Assembly: GCA_030841965.1 (NCBI GenBank) | Contig: JAUUSJ010000003.1 | Location: 1-64,000 of the forward strand | Reading direction: 5' to 3' | Origin: Blautia sp. | GTDB lineage: Bacteria; Bacillota; Clostridia; Lachnospirales; Lachnospiraceae | DNA: 64,000 nt | Part shown: piece after piece, positions 9,361 through 18,538 of the stretch | Position numbering within the stretch: the stretch's first letter is position 1 | Layout: every line of letters begins with the position of its first letter | Translations under genes and position numbers: made by a program | Notes under the pieces: generated by a model | Database searches by the model: none | Told to the model about the DNA's origin: nothing | The model's input: only the letters and a program-made list of their open reading frames with translations

Positions 9361-10344
9361 ATGGATTATAAAGTCTCGGTAATAGTGCCAGTTTATAAAT
9401 CGGAAAAATACTTAGTTGCTTGCATAGAGTCTCTTTTAGAACAAACTTTAAAACAGTTAGAGATTATATTGATAGATGATGGTTCTCCCGATGGATGTGG
9501 AGAAATTTGTGATAGATTTGCAGAACGTTATGAAAATATTATCGTTGTTCACCTAGAGAATGGAGGTCCATCTAGAGCAAGAAATATTGGAATTTCGTAT
9601 GCTCATGGTGAGTATATTGGGTTTGTAGATTCAGATGATTATATTGATTCGGATATGTTTTTTACACTTTATAAAGAGGCTTATAGTCATAAGGTAGATA
9701 TTGTGATGTGTGAGTATTATATAGATAATGAAGAGACGCATTTTAAATTGGAAATGGAATATAGACAAGAATATAAAGGGCAGGAGGAAATAAAAAGAGG
9801 TCTACTGACTCAATATTTCAGACGCTATCATAATGGACTATATAGTGTTTGGAATAAATTATTTGATAGTAATTTAATCCAAAATAATAAAATTGAATTT
9901 GATACTGACTTGATTCGTGCTGAAGATGCATGGTTTGTGTTTGATTGTTTAAAGGTTGCAAAAAAAATTCGATTTATAAATAAACCTTTATATCATTATC
10001 GACAAGTAAAAACTAGTACAATGCATATTGTTCAAAAAGATCGATATGAGCGGAGTAAAGCATTTAGGACAAAATTAGAAAAAGAAAATACTGTTTTGGG
10101 AATAGCAATTGACTATGATGAGTTTTATTATGAATTTCTTTATGAAAGTTTTCTTTATTGCCGAGCAATGATACAACAAGATAATACGAGTCTTGTAAAA
10201 AATGTATTGGAAGATGATTTTTTTCGAAATGCTTGTCAATATAATAAATTTCTTCCAATACATTTGAGGATGATGTGTAAGTTGGAGATACATAGAATGC
10301 AGTGGGGAGTGAGAAAAATGTTACAACTATGGGGAAAAAAGTAA
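9361..10344 (+). CDS. GT2 family glycosyltransferase
   Basis: 327 residues with VSVIVPVYKSEKYL, LIDDGSPDGCGEICD, GGPSRARNIGI and FVDSDDYID, the complete GT-A donor site. RAEDAWFVFDCL is the likely catalytic-base region. GAAGGTAATAT before ATG 9361 gives a moderate ribosome site. It closes the run of glycosyltransferases; a 75-base gap without an obvious terminator separates it from the nucleotide-sugar genes. Confidence 0.87.
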   Translation: MDYKVSVIVPVYKSEKYLVACIESLLEQTLKQLEIILIDDGSPDGCGEICDRFAERYENIIVVHLENGGPSRARNIGISYAHGEYIGFVDSDDYIDSDMFFTLYKEAYSHKVDIVMCEYYIDNEETHFKLEMEYRQEYKGQEEIKRGLLTQYFRRYHNGLYSVWNKLFDSNLIQNNKIEFDTDLIRAEDAWFVFDCLKVAKKIRFINKPLYHYRQVKTSTMHIVQKDRYERSKAFRTKLEKENTVLGIAIDYDEFYYEFLYESFLYCRAMIQQDNTSLVKNVLEDDFFRNACQYNKFLPIHLRMMCKLEIHRMQWGVRKMLQLWGKK

Positions 10345-10419
10345 TAAAAGCAGTTTATTAGGATTAAAAAAGTCTAAAAATTCTAAACTGTTGTACAAAA
10401 TTTGAGAGGAAAATAAAAA

Positions 10420-11472
10420 ATGGTTAGTTATAATATTGATTTAATGGGAAAGACGGTGATTGTAACAGGAGCTGCTGGGTTTATTGGTTCTAATCTTATT
10501 AAGCGGCTTTATCAAGATATCAAAGATATTAAGATAATTGGAATTGATAATATGAATGATTATTATGATGTAAAAATCAAGGAAGCTCGTCTTAAAGCTC
10601 TACTTGCTATCAAATCTTTTACATTTGTCAAAGGCTCAATTGCAGATAAAGCTTTGATAACAAAAATCTTTGATGAATATCATCCAACAATAGTTGTGAA
10701 TTTGGCAGCTCAGGCTGGTGTACGCTATTCAATTACAAATCCAGATGCTTATATTGAGACTAATTTAATTGGATTTTATAATATTCTGGAAGCTTGTCGT
10801 CATAATGAAGTAGAGCATTTAGTTTATGCTTCTTCTTCTAGTGTTTATGGATCTAATAAGAAAATACCATATTCCACAGATGACAAAGTTGATAATCCAG
10901 TGTCTTTGTATGCGGCTACAAAGAAGAGTAACGAATTGATGGCTCATGCTTACTCGAAACTCTATAATATTCCGTCTACTGGTTTACGCTTCTTTACCGT
11001 GTATGGTCCTGCAGGACGCCCAGATATGGCGTACTTTAGTTTTACGGATAAATTAAGAACTGGAAAAACAATTCAGATTTTTAATTATGGTAATTGCAAA
11101 CGTGATTTTACATATATTGATGATATTGTTGAAGGCGTTATCCGAGTGATGCGGCATGCACCAGAAAAAATGGATGGAGAGGATGGATTGCCAATTCCTC
11201 CTTATAAAATTTACAATATTGGAAATAATCATCCTGAGAATTTACTCGATTTTGTAACGATTCTTCAGGAAGAATTAATTGCAGCAAAGATTTTGCCAGA
11301 AGATTATGATTTTGAAGCTCATAAGGAACTTGTTCCTATGCAGCCTGGAGATGTATCTGTAACATATGCTGATATAAGGGCATTAGAGGAAGACTTTGGA
11401 TTTAAACCATGTACAAGTTTAAGAGATGGTTTAAAGAAGTTTGCAACGTGGTATGCAGGATTTTATATGTAA
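10420..11472 (+). CDS. UDP-glucuronate 4-epimerase
   Basis: 350-residue extended short-chain dehydrogenase. TVIVTGAAGFIGSNLIKRL is the NAD-binding Rossmann motif; YASSSSVYGSN supplies the catalytic serine region and Y164-AAT-K168 the Tyr/Lys pair. FTVYGPAGRPDMAYFSFTDKL is characteristic of the UDP-GlcA 4-epimerase branch (Cap1J/LpsL-like), which makes UDP-galacturonate. The next gene makes UDP-glucuronate, so the pair forms a UDP-GalA pathway in the cytoplasm. GAGAGGA lies 11 bases upstream of ATG 10420. A 4,6-dehydratase is less likely because the TDE-type active-site motif is absent. Confidence 0.85.
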   Translation: MVSYNIDLMGKTVIVTGAAGFIGSNLIKRLYQDIKDIKIIGIDNMNDYYDVKIKEARLKALLAIKSFTFVKGSIADKALITKIFDEYHPTIVVNLAAQAGVRYSITNPDAYIETNLIGFYNILEACRHNEVEHLVYASSSSVYGSNKKIPYSTDDKVDNPVSLYAATKKSNELMAHAYSKLYNIPSTGLRFFTVYGPAGRPDMAYFSFTDKLRTGKTIQIFNYGNCKRDFTYIDDIVEGVIRVMRHAPEKMDGEDGLPIPPYKIYNIGNNHPENLLDFVTILQEELIAAKILPEDYDFEAHKELVPMQPGDVSVTYADIRALEEDFGFKPCTSLRDGLKKFATWYAGFYM

Positions 11473-11495
11473 TAATCTAGAAAGGCAAGAAAGAT

Positions 11496-12746
11496 ATGAG
11501 AGAATATGAAGATTTAAAAATTGCAGTAGCTGGTGCGGGGTATGTTGGGCTTTCAGTTGCCACGCTCTTGGCACAGCACCATGAAGTGAAAGTGGTAGAT
11601 ATCATTCCTGAAAAGATAGATTTGATTAATAGTAAAAAATCTCCGATTCAAGATGAATATATAGAAAAGTATTTTATAGAAAAAAAGTTAGATTTGACTG
11701 CAACATTGAATACTAAAAAAGCTTATTCTGACGCAGATTTTGTAGTTATTGCAGCACCAACGAATTATGATTCTAAGAAAAATTTCTTTGACACATCGGC
11801 GGTTGAAGCGGTAATCAAATTGGTTATTGAGTATAATCCAGAGGCTATTATGGTTATTAAAAGTACTGTTCCAGTAGGATATACGACTAGTGTCAGGGAA
11901 CAATTCCAATGTGATAATATTATATTTAGTCCTGAGTTTTTGCGTGAGTCTAAGGCACTCTATGATAATTTGTATCCTAGCCGTATTATTGTGGGAACAG
12001 ATGTGGAGAATATTCGTTTGATGAAAGCAGCAGAAACTTTTGCAAAACTTTTGCAAGAAGGAGCAATTAAGAAAGATATTGATACATTGTTTATGGGATT
12101 TACTGAGGCTGAAGCTGTCAAATTGTTTGCTAATACATATTTAGCACTTCGTGTTTCCTATTTTAATGAATTAGACACTTATGCAGAAATGAAAGGGTTG
12201 GATACACAAAAGATTATTGATGGTGTATGTCTTGATCCGCGTATCGGTACTCATTATAATAATCCGTCGTTTGGTTATGGCGGATATTGTTTACCAAAGG
12301 ATACGAAGCAATTGTTAGCGAATTATGCTGATGTTCCAGAAAATTTAATCGGAGCTATCGTGGAATCAAATAGAACAAGAAAGGATTTTATTGCTAATCG
12401 TGTTTTGGAGATTGCAGGAGCTTACGAGGCAAATGATAGTTGGGATAAAGGAAAAGAAAAAGAAGTTATTATAGGTGTTTATCGTTTAACTATGAAGAGC
12501 AATTCTGATAATTTCCGCCAGAGTTCTATTCAAGGTATTATGAAGCGAATTAAGGCAAAGGGAGCAATAGTGATTATTTATGAACCCACTCTACAAGATG
12601 GAGAAACCTTTTTTGGAAGTAAGATTGTAAATGATTTGGATAAGTTTAAGGTACAGAGTCAGGCGATTATTGCGAATCGATACGATAATTGCCTAGATGA
12701 TGTACAATACAAAATATATACGAGAGATATTTTTAGAAGGGATTAA
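11496..12746 (+). CDS. ugd: UDP-glucose 6-dehydrogenase
   Basis: 416 residues. [19 protein letters not shown] binds [14 protein letters not shown] and [21 protein letters not shown] line the active site. [17 protein letters not shown] and [14 protein letters not shown], with catalytic Cys265, are diagnostic of nucleotide-sugar dehydrogenases of the short Ugd type. It oxidises UDP-glucose twice to UDP-glucuronate. It lies 23 bases after the epimerase that uses its product, with GAAAGGCAAG as ribosome site. Confidence 0.93.
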   Translation: MREYEDLKIAVAGAGYVGLSVATLLAQHHEVKVVDIIPEKIDLINSKKSPIQDEYIEKYFIEKKLDLTATLNTKKAYSDADFVVIAAPTNYDSKKNFFDTSAVEAVIKLVIEYNPEAIMVIKSTVPVGYTTSVREQFQCDNIIFSPEFLRESKALYDNLYPSRIIVGTDVENIRLMKAAETFAKLLQEGAIKKDIDTLFMGFTEAEAVKLFANTYLALRVSYFNELDTYAEMKGLDTQKIIDGVCLDPRIGTHYNNPSFGYGGYCLPKDTKQLLANYADVPENLIGAIVESNRTRKDFIANRVLEIAGAYEANDSWDKGKEKEVIIGVYRLTMKSNSDNFRQSSIQGIMKRIKAKGAIVIIYEPTLQDGETFFGSKIVNDLDKFKVQSQAIIANRYDNCLDDVQYKIYTRDIFRRD

Positions 12747-12827
12747 TTGTACTGAATAATATTAAAAAGTAGGTTAATACATGAATATTCTATTGTATGA
12801 TATTAAAAACGAAGAGGAGAGAAATGT

Positions 12828-13769
12828 ATGCCCAAAATTAGCATTATAGTACCAGTTTATAAAGTAGAGCAATATTTGAGTCGATGTATAGAAAGTATTC
12901 TTGCTCAAACCTTTACGGATTTTGAATTAATTCTTGTTGATGATGGTTCACCAGATCGGTGTCCTCAGATTTGCGATGAGTATGGTAAGCGAGATAAACG
13001 AATTAAAGTAATACATAAAGAAAATGGGGGATTATCTGATGCGCGAAACACTGGAATTGATATAGCAACAGGAGAATTTATTGCGTTTGTTGATAGTGAT
13101 GACTGGATTGTAAATGATATTTATGAATATGCATTAAAAATTCAAGAACAATATAATGCTGATATTGTGGAATTTAGAAAAAAAAGAGTGAAGAGTGAGC
13201 AAGAAGCTATTATTGAAAAAGAAAAGGATGAAAAAGGGCAAGTGATTTTGTCGAGTGGACTAGATATGCTTCCAAGAATTCATCAGGATAAAATTGAAGG
13301 GAATATTGCTGTATGGAATAAACTTTTTAGGAGAAGCATATTTGATACTTTACGCTTTGAGGTTGGAAGAATATATGAAGATACATTATTAATGCCACAT
13401 GTTTTTTTTATTGCAAATATTTATGTTTTTTGTGATAAGATAGGTTATTTTTATTTTCAAGGAAATCGGAATAGTATTACACATAGAGATTTTGATGAGA
13501 AAAGCTTAGATCTATTGTATGCATATAGAAGTAATAGACAGTTCTTTATTGACCATGAATTGAAAGAGGCGTTATATTGGTTAGATACAACTTTTGCATT
13601 TACTCTTATTAATGATATGAAAAAAATAGGTTATAAATATGGGAAAGATAATATTAAATATAAAGAAATAAAAAAAGAATATTCTTTTCATTTTAAAGAG
13701 TTTTTGAGCAATCCGTATTTTATTTGGAAACAAAAATTGTTGTTAATTTACTATTTTATTTTTTTGTAA
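12828..13769 (+). CDS. GT2 family glycosyltransferase
   Basis: 313 residues. ISIIVPVYKVEQYL, LVDDGSPDRCPQICD, GGLSDARNTGIDIA and FVDSDDWIV define the donor site. IAVWNKLFRRSIFD and RIYEDTLLMPHVFF mark the acceptor half. ATG 12828 has GAAGAGGAGA nine bases upstream. The C-terminus ends in a hydrophobic aromatic stretch, as in several membrane-associated GT2 enzymes. An 81-base AT-rich gap precedes it. Confidence 0.87.
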   Translation: MPKISIIVPVYKVEQYLSRCIESILAQTFTDFELILVDDGSPDRCPQICDEYGKRDKRIKVIHKENGGLSDARNTGIDIATGEFIAFVDSDDWIVNDIYEYALKIQEQYNADIVEFRKKRVKSEQEAIIEKEKDEKGQVILSSGLDMLPRIHQDKIEGNIAVWNKLFRRSIFDTLRFEVGRIYEDTLLMPHVFFIANIYVFCDKIGYFYFQGNRNSITHRDFDEKSLDLLYAYRSNRQFFIDHELKEALYWLDTTFAFTLINDMKKIGYKYGKDNIKYKEIKKEYSFHFKEFLSNPYFIWKQKLLLIYYFIFL

Positions 13770-13849
13770 AGGAAATTATTATGGTTTTGGATTTAAAGAA
13801 ATTAGATTTTTTATAAATGGTATGGAGATAAAATTTGGAGTAAGTAATA

Positions 13850-15361
13850 ATGAAAGTGAAAAAAATCATTAAAAATATTTTTTGGGCAAGTGTAAGTCAA
13901 CTTATTACGTTGGGATTAGGAATTATTATCCCAAGATTGTTTTTAGTAAGTTATGGTTCGGAGACTAATGGAGTTCTTTCTTCTGTAGGACAATTTTTTT
14001 CGATAATAAGTTTACTTGAGGCAGGAATAGGCGGAGTTACTGTTCAAGCACTATATAAGCCAATTGCTAATGGGGATAGAGAATCATGTAATCATATACT
14101 TGCTGCTGCTAATATATATTATAAAAAAATGGGAAAATATTATATATTAGCGGTGATAGCATTGTCTGTTCTATACCCTATTATTGTTAAAACTGAACTT
14201 TCGGCAGTAGTAGTATTTTTTATTGTACTTTTTTCTGGACTGGGAGGAGCGATTAATTTCTTTTTGCAATATAAATATACAGTTTTATTAAGTGCAGATG
14301 GTAGAAATTATATTACTACGAATATTAATTTAGTATTAAATATCATTACTAATATTGTGAAAATAATCTTTTTAATATTAGGATATAATATTATAGCAGT
14401 TCAGTTTTCGCAATTTTTGATTATTTTGCTTAGAGTTTTTTTGCTTGATAGGTATATGCATAGGAATTATAAATGGATTGATTTTTCTGTATCCCCTAAT
14501 TTTGATGTGTTATCACAACGCAATGCACAATTAATACATCAGATATCATATTTGATTTTTAATAATACAGATATATTAATAATTACATTAATTAGTCAGG
14601 ATTTAAAACTTGTAAGTGTATATACAATATACAATACTTTAATTGGAGTAATTGAGGGAGTAATTGCAAATGTAAATAATAGCTTAACATTTGCATTTGG
14701 ACAAATATATGCAGAGAATAAAGAAAAATATAAAAAGTGTTTTGATTGTTATGAAGTAATTTATATGGCAATGTCATTTTCTGTATTTATGGTAACATTT
14801 AAATGCATATTGCCTTTTTTAAAACTATATACTAGAGGAATTACAGATATAAATTATTTAGACGATAAATTAGCTATACTGTTCATTATAATGAAATTAT
14901 TTGCAGTGATGCGTTCTCAATGTTATAATGCAATAGTAATATCTGGAAATTTTAAGCCTACACAAAATAGTTCTATTATAGAGGCAATGATTAATTTAAT
15001 TGCTTCTATAATTTTGGTGTTTAAATTAGGAATATATGGAACAATTTTAGGAACGATTGTAGGATTATTGTATAGAAATATATATTGTATAGTATTTGCA
15101 AATAAAAAAATATTAAAACGTTCACCATTAATTACATTTAAACGATGGGGAATTAATGCAATATTATTCTTTGTATTTTATATATTATCCCCTCAGATAT
15201 ATTTACAGGACGATAATTATATAATTTTGATTTTAGAAGCAGGGATAATGTTAGTAATAATATCAATAATTGTGTTAATGGTTAATTTCATTTTTGAAAT
15301 TAGGACATTAAAAGATTTTTTGGAATTAACCAGAGCTATATTTCTCAATAAGAAAAAATGA
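13850..15361 (+). CDS. polysaccharide flippase (Wzx-like, MOP superfamily)
   Basis: 503-residue integral membrane protein with about 12-14 hydrophobic helices. The N-terminus IFWASVSQLITLGLGIIIPRLFLVSYGSE and LLEAGIGGVTVQALYKP match the first two helices and loop of Wzx/RfbX-type flippases, which move undecaprenyl-linked repeat units across the membrane. It is the flippase of the first cluster, with the EpsG-like protein at 4048 as matching polymerase. It is strongly AT-rich, with many ATA and TTA codons. Confidence 0.87.
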   Translation: MKVKKIIKNIFWASVSQLITLGLGIIIPRLFLVSYGSETNGVLSSVGQFFSIISLLEAGIGGVTVQALYKPIANGDRESCNHILAAANIYYKKMGKYYILAVIALSVLYPIIVKTELSAVVVFFIVLFSGLGGAINFFLQYKYTVLLSADGRNYITTNINLVLNIITNIVKIIFLILGYNIIAVQFSQFLIILLRVFLLDRYMHRNYKWIDFSVSPNFDVLSQRNAQLIHQISYLIFNNTDILIITLISQDLKLVSVYTIYNTLIGVIEGVIANVNNSLTFAFGQIYAENKEKYKKCFDCYEVIYMAMSFSVFMVTFKCILPFLKLYTRGITDINYLDDKLAILFIIMKLFAVMRSQCYNAIVISGNFKPTQNSSIIEAMINLIASIILVFKLGIYGTILGTIVGLLYRNIYCIVFANKKILKRSPLITFKRWGINAILFFVFYILSPQIYLQDDNYIILILEAGIMLVIISIIVLMVNFIFEIRTLKDFLELTRAIFLNKKK

Positions 15362-15428
15362 GAGAATTTCTATTTTCTTATAGCCAATATAGGGTAAGTG
15401 CTTCCAAAAAAGGTAAGGAGAAGAATAG

Positions 15429-16422
15429 ATGAAAAATCGACAAATAGAAGGATTGAGAGCTATTGGGGTAGTAATGATTGTCCTATTCCATTACATATAT
15501 CGTTTTAATGAATTGTATGTGAATACAGATAACCTAATACTATTTTCGCAGTGGGGAACGATAGGAGTTGGTTTGTTTTTTATTTTGTCTGGTTATCTTA
15601 TGTTTATAAATAAGAATATAAAAAATGAATCATTATTTCATTATTATAGAAGGAAAATTCGAAGATTATATATTCCATATTTGCCAGCCATCATTCTTAT
15701 ATTTTTGGTTACAACTTTAATAGGATTACCAGGAAGGACATCTACGGTTACAGATTTGTTTTTAAATATTATCTTGCTCAATGGATTTATTGGTACTAAT
15801 TATGTAGATGCAGCACATTGGTATTTGACATATCTTATTTTATTTACCTTATTGGCTGGCTTGGCTAAAAAATCAAATCTTCGGATATCATATGTGGTAC
15901 TAGCATGGATTGTGTTTGCACAGTTGGTTCGGTTTCCAATTGGAAGAGTTATAATGCCATCTAAATTATCATATCTACTTCAAGTTATATCGGGTGGTGG
16001 TAATTTATATCTATTTCTATTAGGAGTGATTTTAAGCGCTTTTAAACAACACAAAGAAGAATTGCGTAGAAGTGATTATATTATTATGTACGTTATATTC
16101 AATTTTTAACATATTTTTACTTTATAATATTGTGGCTTCAATTTCAATTTTAGTAAGTTATGTTTTGATTATTTTATGTATAGATATGAAATTGCCTTTT
16201 CTGACGTCTGGCTGTTTTCAAATGATTGCTGAGATATCCTATCCATGTTATTTAATTCATCAAAATATCGGATATGTAATTCTTTTGAATTTGAAGAATA
16301 CAACAGGTTACCTATTAGCTCTTGTTATTACTGTGTTGAGTTCTTTTTTGCTTGGGGTATTGATATATTATTATGAAAGAAAACTGGAAAAGAAAAGTAA
16401 AAAGAAATGTTTATCAATTTAA
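15429..16422 (+). pseudogene. acyltransferase-3 family protein, frameshifted
   Basis: A second membrane O-acyltransferase, also broken by one base. Frame one (from ATG 15429, AAGGAGAAG upstream) shows RQIEGLRAIGVVMIVLFHY with the catalytic histidine, then FFILSGYLMF and DAAHWYLTYL, and ends at 16109. The last helices, with ISYPCYLIHQNIGYV, continue in the +1 frame to 16422. The switch lies in the AT-rich stretch around 16070-16090. Joined, the product would be about 330 residues, a normal length for this family. This is the last gene of the first cluster; it resembles the gene at 6271 only as a distant paralogue. Confidence 0.8.
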
Positions 16423-16453
16423 AAGTAGCATAGCTACTTTATAATAGAAAACG

Positions 16454-16515
16454 GTAAGGGCTTCAAAAAAAGGCAGCTATGAAAAATACCACCGAAGTGG
16501 TATTATCATAGTAGC
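16454..16515. repeat. IS66-like terminal end with stem-loop (element B)
   Basis: GTAAGGGCTTCAAAA at 16454 begins with the GTAAG terminus typical of IS66-family inverted repeats. It is followed by a stem-loop whose core is AATACCAC-CGAA-GTGGTATT (16485-16504), with outer arms GCAGCTATGA and TCATAGTAGC. Read on the minus strand it follows the transposase remnant directly, as expected for the right end of the element. Related ends occur near 38700, 42840, 46096-46168, 50022-50067 and 51855. Confidence 0.6.
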
Positions 16516-16518
16516 TTA

Positions 16519-16985
16519 TTTCTTGAGGCACTTTTGGCACTTTTTATTTCTCTGCGTTAATCTGTATCTTTCGGGCACTTCCTCTGACCAAGGCAGATAA
16601 ACTTGACGCTGCACTTTCTTCTTCTCAAGAGAGAAATCCTTGATTTTCTTTTCAAGCTGGAAGAGAAGGTCGATATAAGCTTTTCCCTCGGCACCCTTCG
16701 AATCTGGAATCTCTTTTCCATTCGAATCGAGAGGGATACTTTCTTTAAAATATTGTCTCAGGTGGGAAAAACAGAGACAGTTCGACTCGATCCATTTTCT
16801 CATAACCGCTATAAGCATCGGTAATGAGATAGCCATGAAATCCAGTTAAAAGCTGTTTGGCGACTTCTCCAGAACGGCTTCTTGAGTAATTAGAAGAAGG
16901 TTGCTTTGAGGAATTCGCATTTACCGCTTTGTATAACCCACATAGAGGAATCACTACTTGTTCCTTTTTCCAAAGTGTACACAGT
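16519..16985 (-). pseudogene. IS66 transposase (TnpC) remnant
   Basis: Decayed C-terminal part of an IS66-family transposase. Readable pieces in changing frames are MWVIQSGK, LLTGFHGYLITDAYSGYEK (which carries the second catalytic Asp), CLCFSHLRQYFKESIPLDSNGKEI and SKGAEGKAYIDLLFQLE, then PERYRLTQRNKKC near the end. At least two frameshifts are visible and the segment with the final catalytic Glu is deleted, so it cannot encode an active enzyme. The last 50 bases recur near 49880. Confidence 0.8.
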
Positions 16986-17104
16986 TTGAGATTTCATTAG
17001 TTATTTCAGACCTGGCAATCATATATTATTTCCTCTAGCGGTAATCAATATTTCAAGCAATCCCTTTAGCTTACTATGTCCACCTTATAGGGTACATTAT
17101 AAGA

Positions 17105-17167
17105 AACCCATTAGATAGATTTCCATGTGGCTAATAATTAGCCAGTTAAATCGCTACCTAATGGGTT
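17105..17167. repeat. nested inverted repeat downstream of rpn
   Basis: Outer arms AACCCATTAGATAG (17105-17118) and CTACCTAATGGGTT (17154-17167) pair at 13 of 14 positions. Inside is a second perfect stem, GGCTAA-TAA-TTAGCC (17129-17143). It lies 16 bases beyond the stop of the minus-strand nuclease gene and could end its transcript, though no long T-run follows on that strand. It may instead be a small mobile palindrome. The remaining bases 16986-17104 hold no recognisable gene. Confidence 0.55.
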
Positions 17168-17183
17168 AAAAATTTGTTTTAGA

Positions 17184-18275
17184 TTATGCTGGAATCAACC
17201 CGAGCCATTGCTTAATAAGATCAACACTTACATTTACAGCTTTTGCAATGAAATCCACATTCATTCCCATATTATGTAAATTAAGCGCAGTTTCCTTTTT
17301 TTCTTTCATTTTGCCCTGCTCGATTCCTTGCTCGATTCCTTGCTCGATTCCTTGCTCGATTCCTTGCTCGATTCCTTGCTCGATTCCTTGTTGCATTCCT
17401 CGTTCGATTCCTTGTTGCATTCCTCGCTCCATTCCTTGTTGCATAGCATAATCCATAAGAGAACTACTTAAATTACACATATCTCGCACCTCGCTTTCAA
17501 ATTCTGCAGTCATCGCTATATGAAAATCATCGTTTAATCTTTTCTTTTTTTCTTCTGGTGATGTAGATGCCGAAAATAATACGTTCAGCAAATCCAGAAT
17601 TTCTAACTCGCTCTCTTTATTTGCATCTCCAAGATTCAGAATCACTACTTCCATCAAATCATAACTCTTTGGATTCGTGTAAGAGGTCCCGTATACCGTC
17701 TCTTCGACTGTGTGGTATTTAAAAATTCCGTTTCTTCGCTTCTTTGCAGGGTCAGGGCAGACCCATATAGAATAGACTTTTTGCAACTTACCATACTGTT
17801 CGCCCGTAAATACGGTACCATACTGCTCAGAAATCATCCTTGCACAGTAATAAAATCCCCTTGTCACCAACGGATAGCCTGGGGTATCATTGGCTTGAAT
17901 CTCCAAATTAATGATAAGCTGTACGGGATTATCATTCCCTGGAATACATGCTTTAAAACGAATGTCATAATAAACGGTTTGGTCTTTAATGGAACTCGCT
18001 TCTACGTTAAGTCCATCTACTCTCTTATCACCATCCAATCGCTTATCCTTATCCAACTGGTCTTGATGCACCGCTTTTTGAGAAATCTCTGGTTTTTCTT
18101 TGAGACAGTTTTCTGCAATAAATTTCACACTGTATTGTGAAAATTCTTTTGTACACGATTTCAAAATCCATGCAATAATTGACTCATAAGTCAAAAGTTT
18201 CTTCGCACATTCATCATACTTCGCTTTATCAGCAACCATATCTATCGTTTGTGCGATATCAGTCTGCCTAACCAT
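17184..18275 (-). CDS. Rpn-family PD-(D/E)XK nuclease
   Basis: 363 residues. Family of recombination-promoting nucleases/putative transposases (PDDEXK_2). The core has VYYDIRFKA (Asp) and LIINLEIQAND, the E-x-Q form of the nuclease motif, then RGFYYCARMIS and YGKLQKVYSIWVC, all typical of Rpn proteins. The tail is a run of tetrapeptides (Q-G-I-E, Q-Q-G-M) followed by a helical end, NLHNMGMNVDFIAKAVNVSVDLIKQWL. I chose ATG 18275 because CACCTCC on the + strand (GGAGGTG) is seven bases upstream; a GTG at 18296 is less likely. Some Rpn proteins in E. coli are DNA nucleases with antiphage activity; a role here is inference. Confidence 0.82.
   Translation of the reverse strand: MVRQTDIAQTIDMVADKAKYDECAKKLLTYESIIAWILKSCTKEFSQYSVKFIAENCLKEKPEISQKAVHQDQLDKDKRLDGDKRVDGLNVEASSIKDQTVYYDIRFKACIPGNDNPVQLIINLEIQANDTPGYPLVTRGFYYCARMISEQYGTVFTGEQYGKLQKVYSIWVCPDPAKKRRNGIFKYHTVEETVYGTSYTNPKSYDLMEVVILNLGDANKESELEILDLLNVLFSASTSPEEKKKRLNDDFHIAMTAEFESEVRDMCNLSSSLMDYAMQQGMERGMQQGIERGMQQGIEQGIEQGIEQGIEQGIEQGIEQGKMKEKKETALNLHNMGMNVDFIAKAVNVSVDLIKQWLGLIPA
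17319..17456 (-). repeat. 12-bp tandem repeat inside rpn
   Basis: Roughly ten consecutive 12-base units, six near-perfect copies of CTCGATTCCTTG (on +) followed by variants CGTTCGATTCCT and TTGCATTCCTCG. They encode a Q-G-[I/M]-[E/Q] tetrapeptide repeat linking the nuclease core to the C-terminal helices. Because the unit is a multiple of three, changes in copy number keep the frame and only alter linker length. Confidence 0.9.
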
Positions 18276-18326
18276 TGGTTGACACCTCCAATCCACAGTA
18301 GTATAAAACTCATTTTTTATGTTCTC

Positions 18327-18355
18327 ATCTTACCATAAATGCCCCTGTTAGTCAA
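18327..18355 (-). promoter_or_regulatory. promoter of the rpn gene
   Basis: Read on the minus strand: TTGACT (18350-18355), a 17-base spacer and TAAGAT (18327-18332), a good sigma-A type promoter about 50 bases before the rpn start. Confidence 0.6.
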
Positions 18356-18431
18356 CGCTATCATAAAGGTGAAATAATGGATAATATAATTGTAATGGAA
18401 AGGCATAGAAATATAGTTGTGTATGGAATAT

Positions 18432-18447
18432 TCGAAGATAACTTCGA
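18432..18447. promoter_or_regulatory. perfect palindrome, possible operator
   Basis: TCGAAG-ATAA-CTTCGA lies in the divergent region between rpn and the helicase gene, just upstream of the likely helicase promoter. A bound repressor or activator is possible; none is encoded next to it. Confidence 0.35.
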
Positions 18448-18455
18448 GACAAATA

Positions 18456-18484
18456 TTGAATATAATTGGAACGGATGATAAAAT
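18456..18484 (+). promoter_or_regulatory. promoter of the primase-helicase gene
   Basis: TTGAAT (18456-18461), 17 bases, TAAAAT (18479-18484). It would start transcription about 50 bases before the helicase start codon. Confidence 0.5.
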
Positions 18485-18538
18485 TTAGTTAGGACAATGA
18501 AGAGAAGATAATATTTTGCGAAGAAATAAGAATTGTAG

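Noticed and set aside
10345..10419. Inverted AGCAGTTTA..TAAACTGTT between the glycosyltransferase and epimerase genes, considered as a terminator
   Set aside because: Short imperfect arms with a long loop and no T-run; the operon probably continues through it.
15393..15418. GTAAGTGCTTCCAAAAAAGG before the second acyltransferase, considered as another IS66-like end
   Set aside because: Only about 15 bases match and no stem or transposase sequence adjoins; could be chance.
17248..17451. Plus-strand frame of repeated Pro-Cys-Ser-Ile residues
   Set aside because: It is the antisense of the tandem repeat in rpn; no ribosome site and no homology.
17319..17456. Short regularly repeated units, considered as a CRISPR array
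   Set aside because: Units of 12 bases are contiguous without spacers and are in frame within the Rpn gene.
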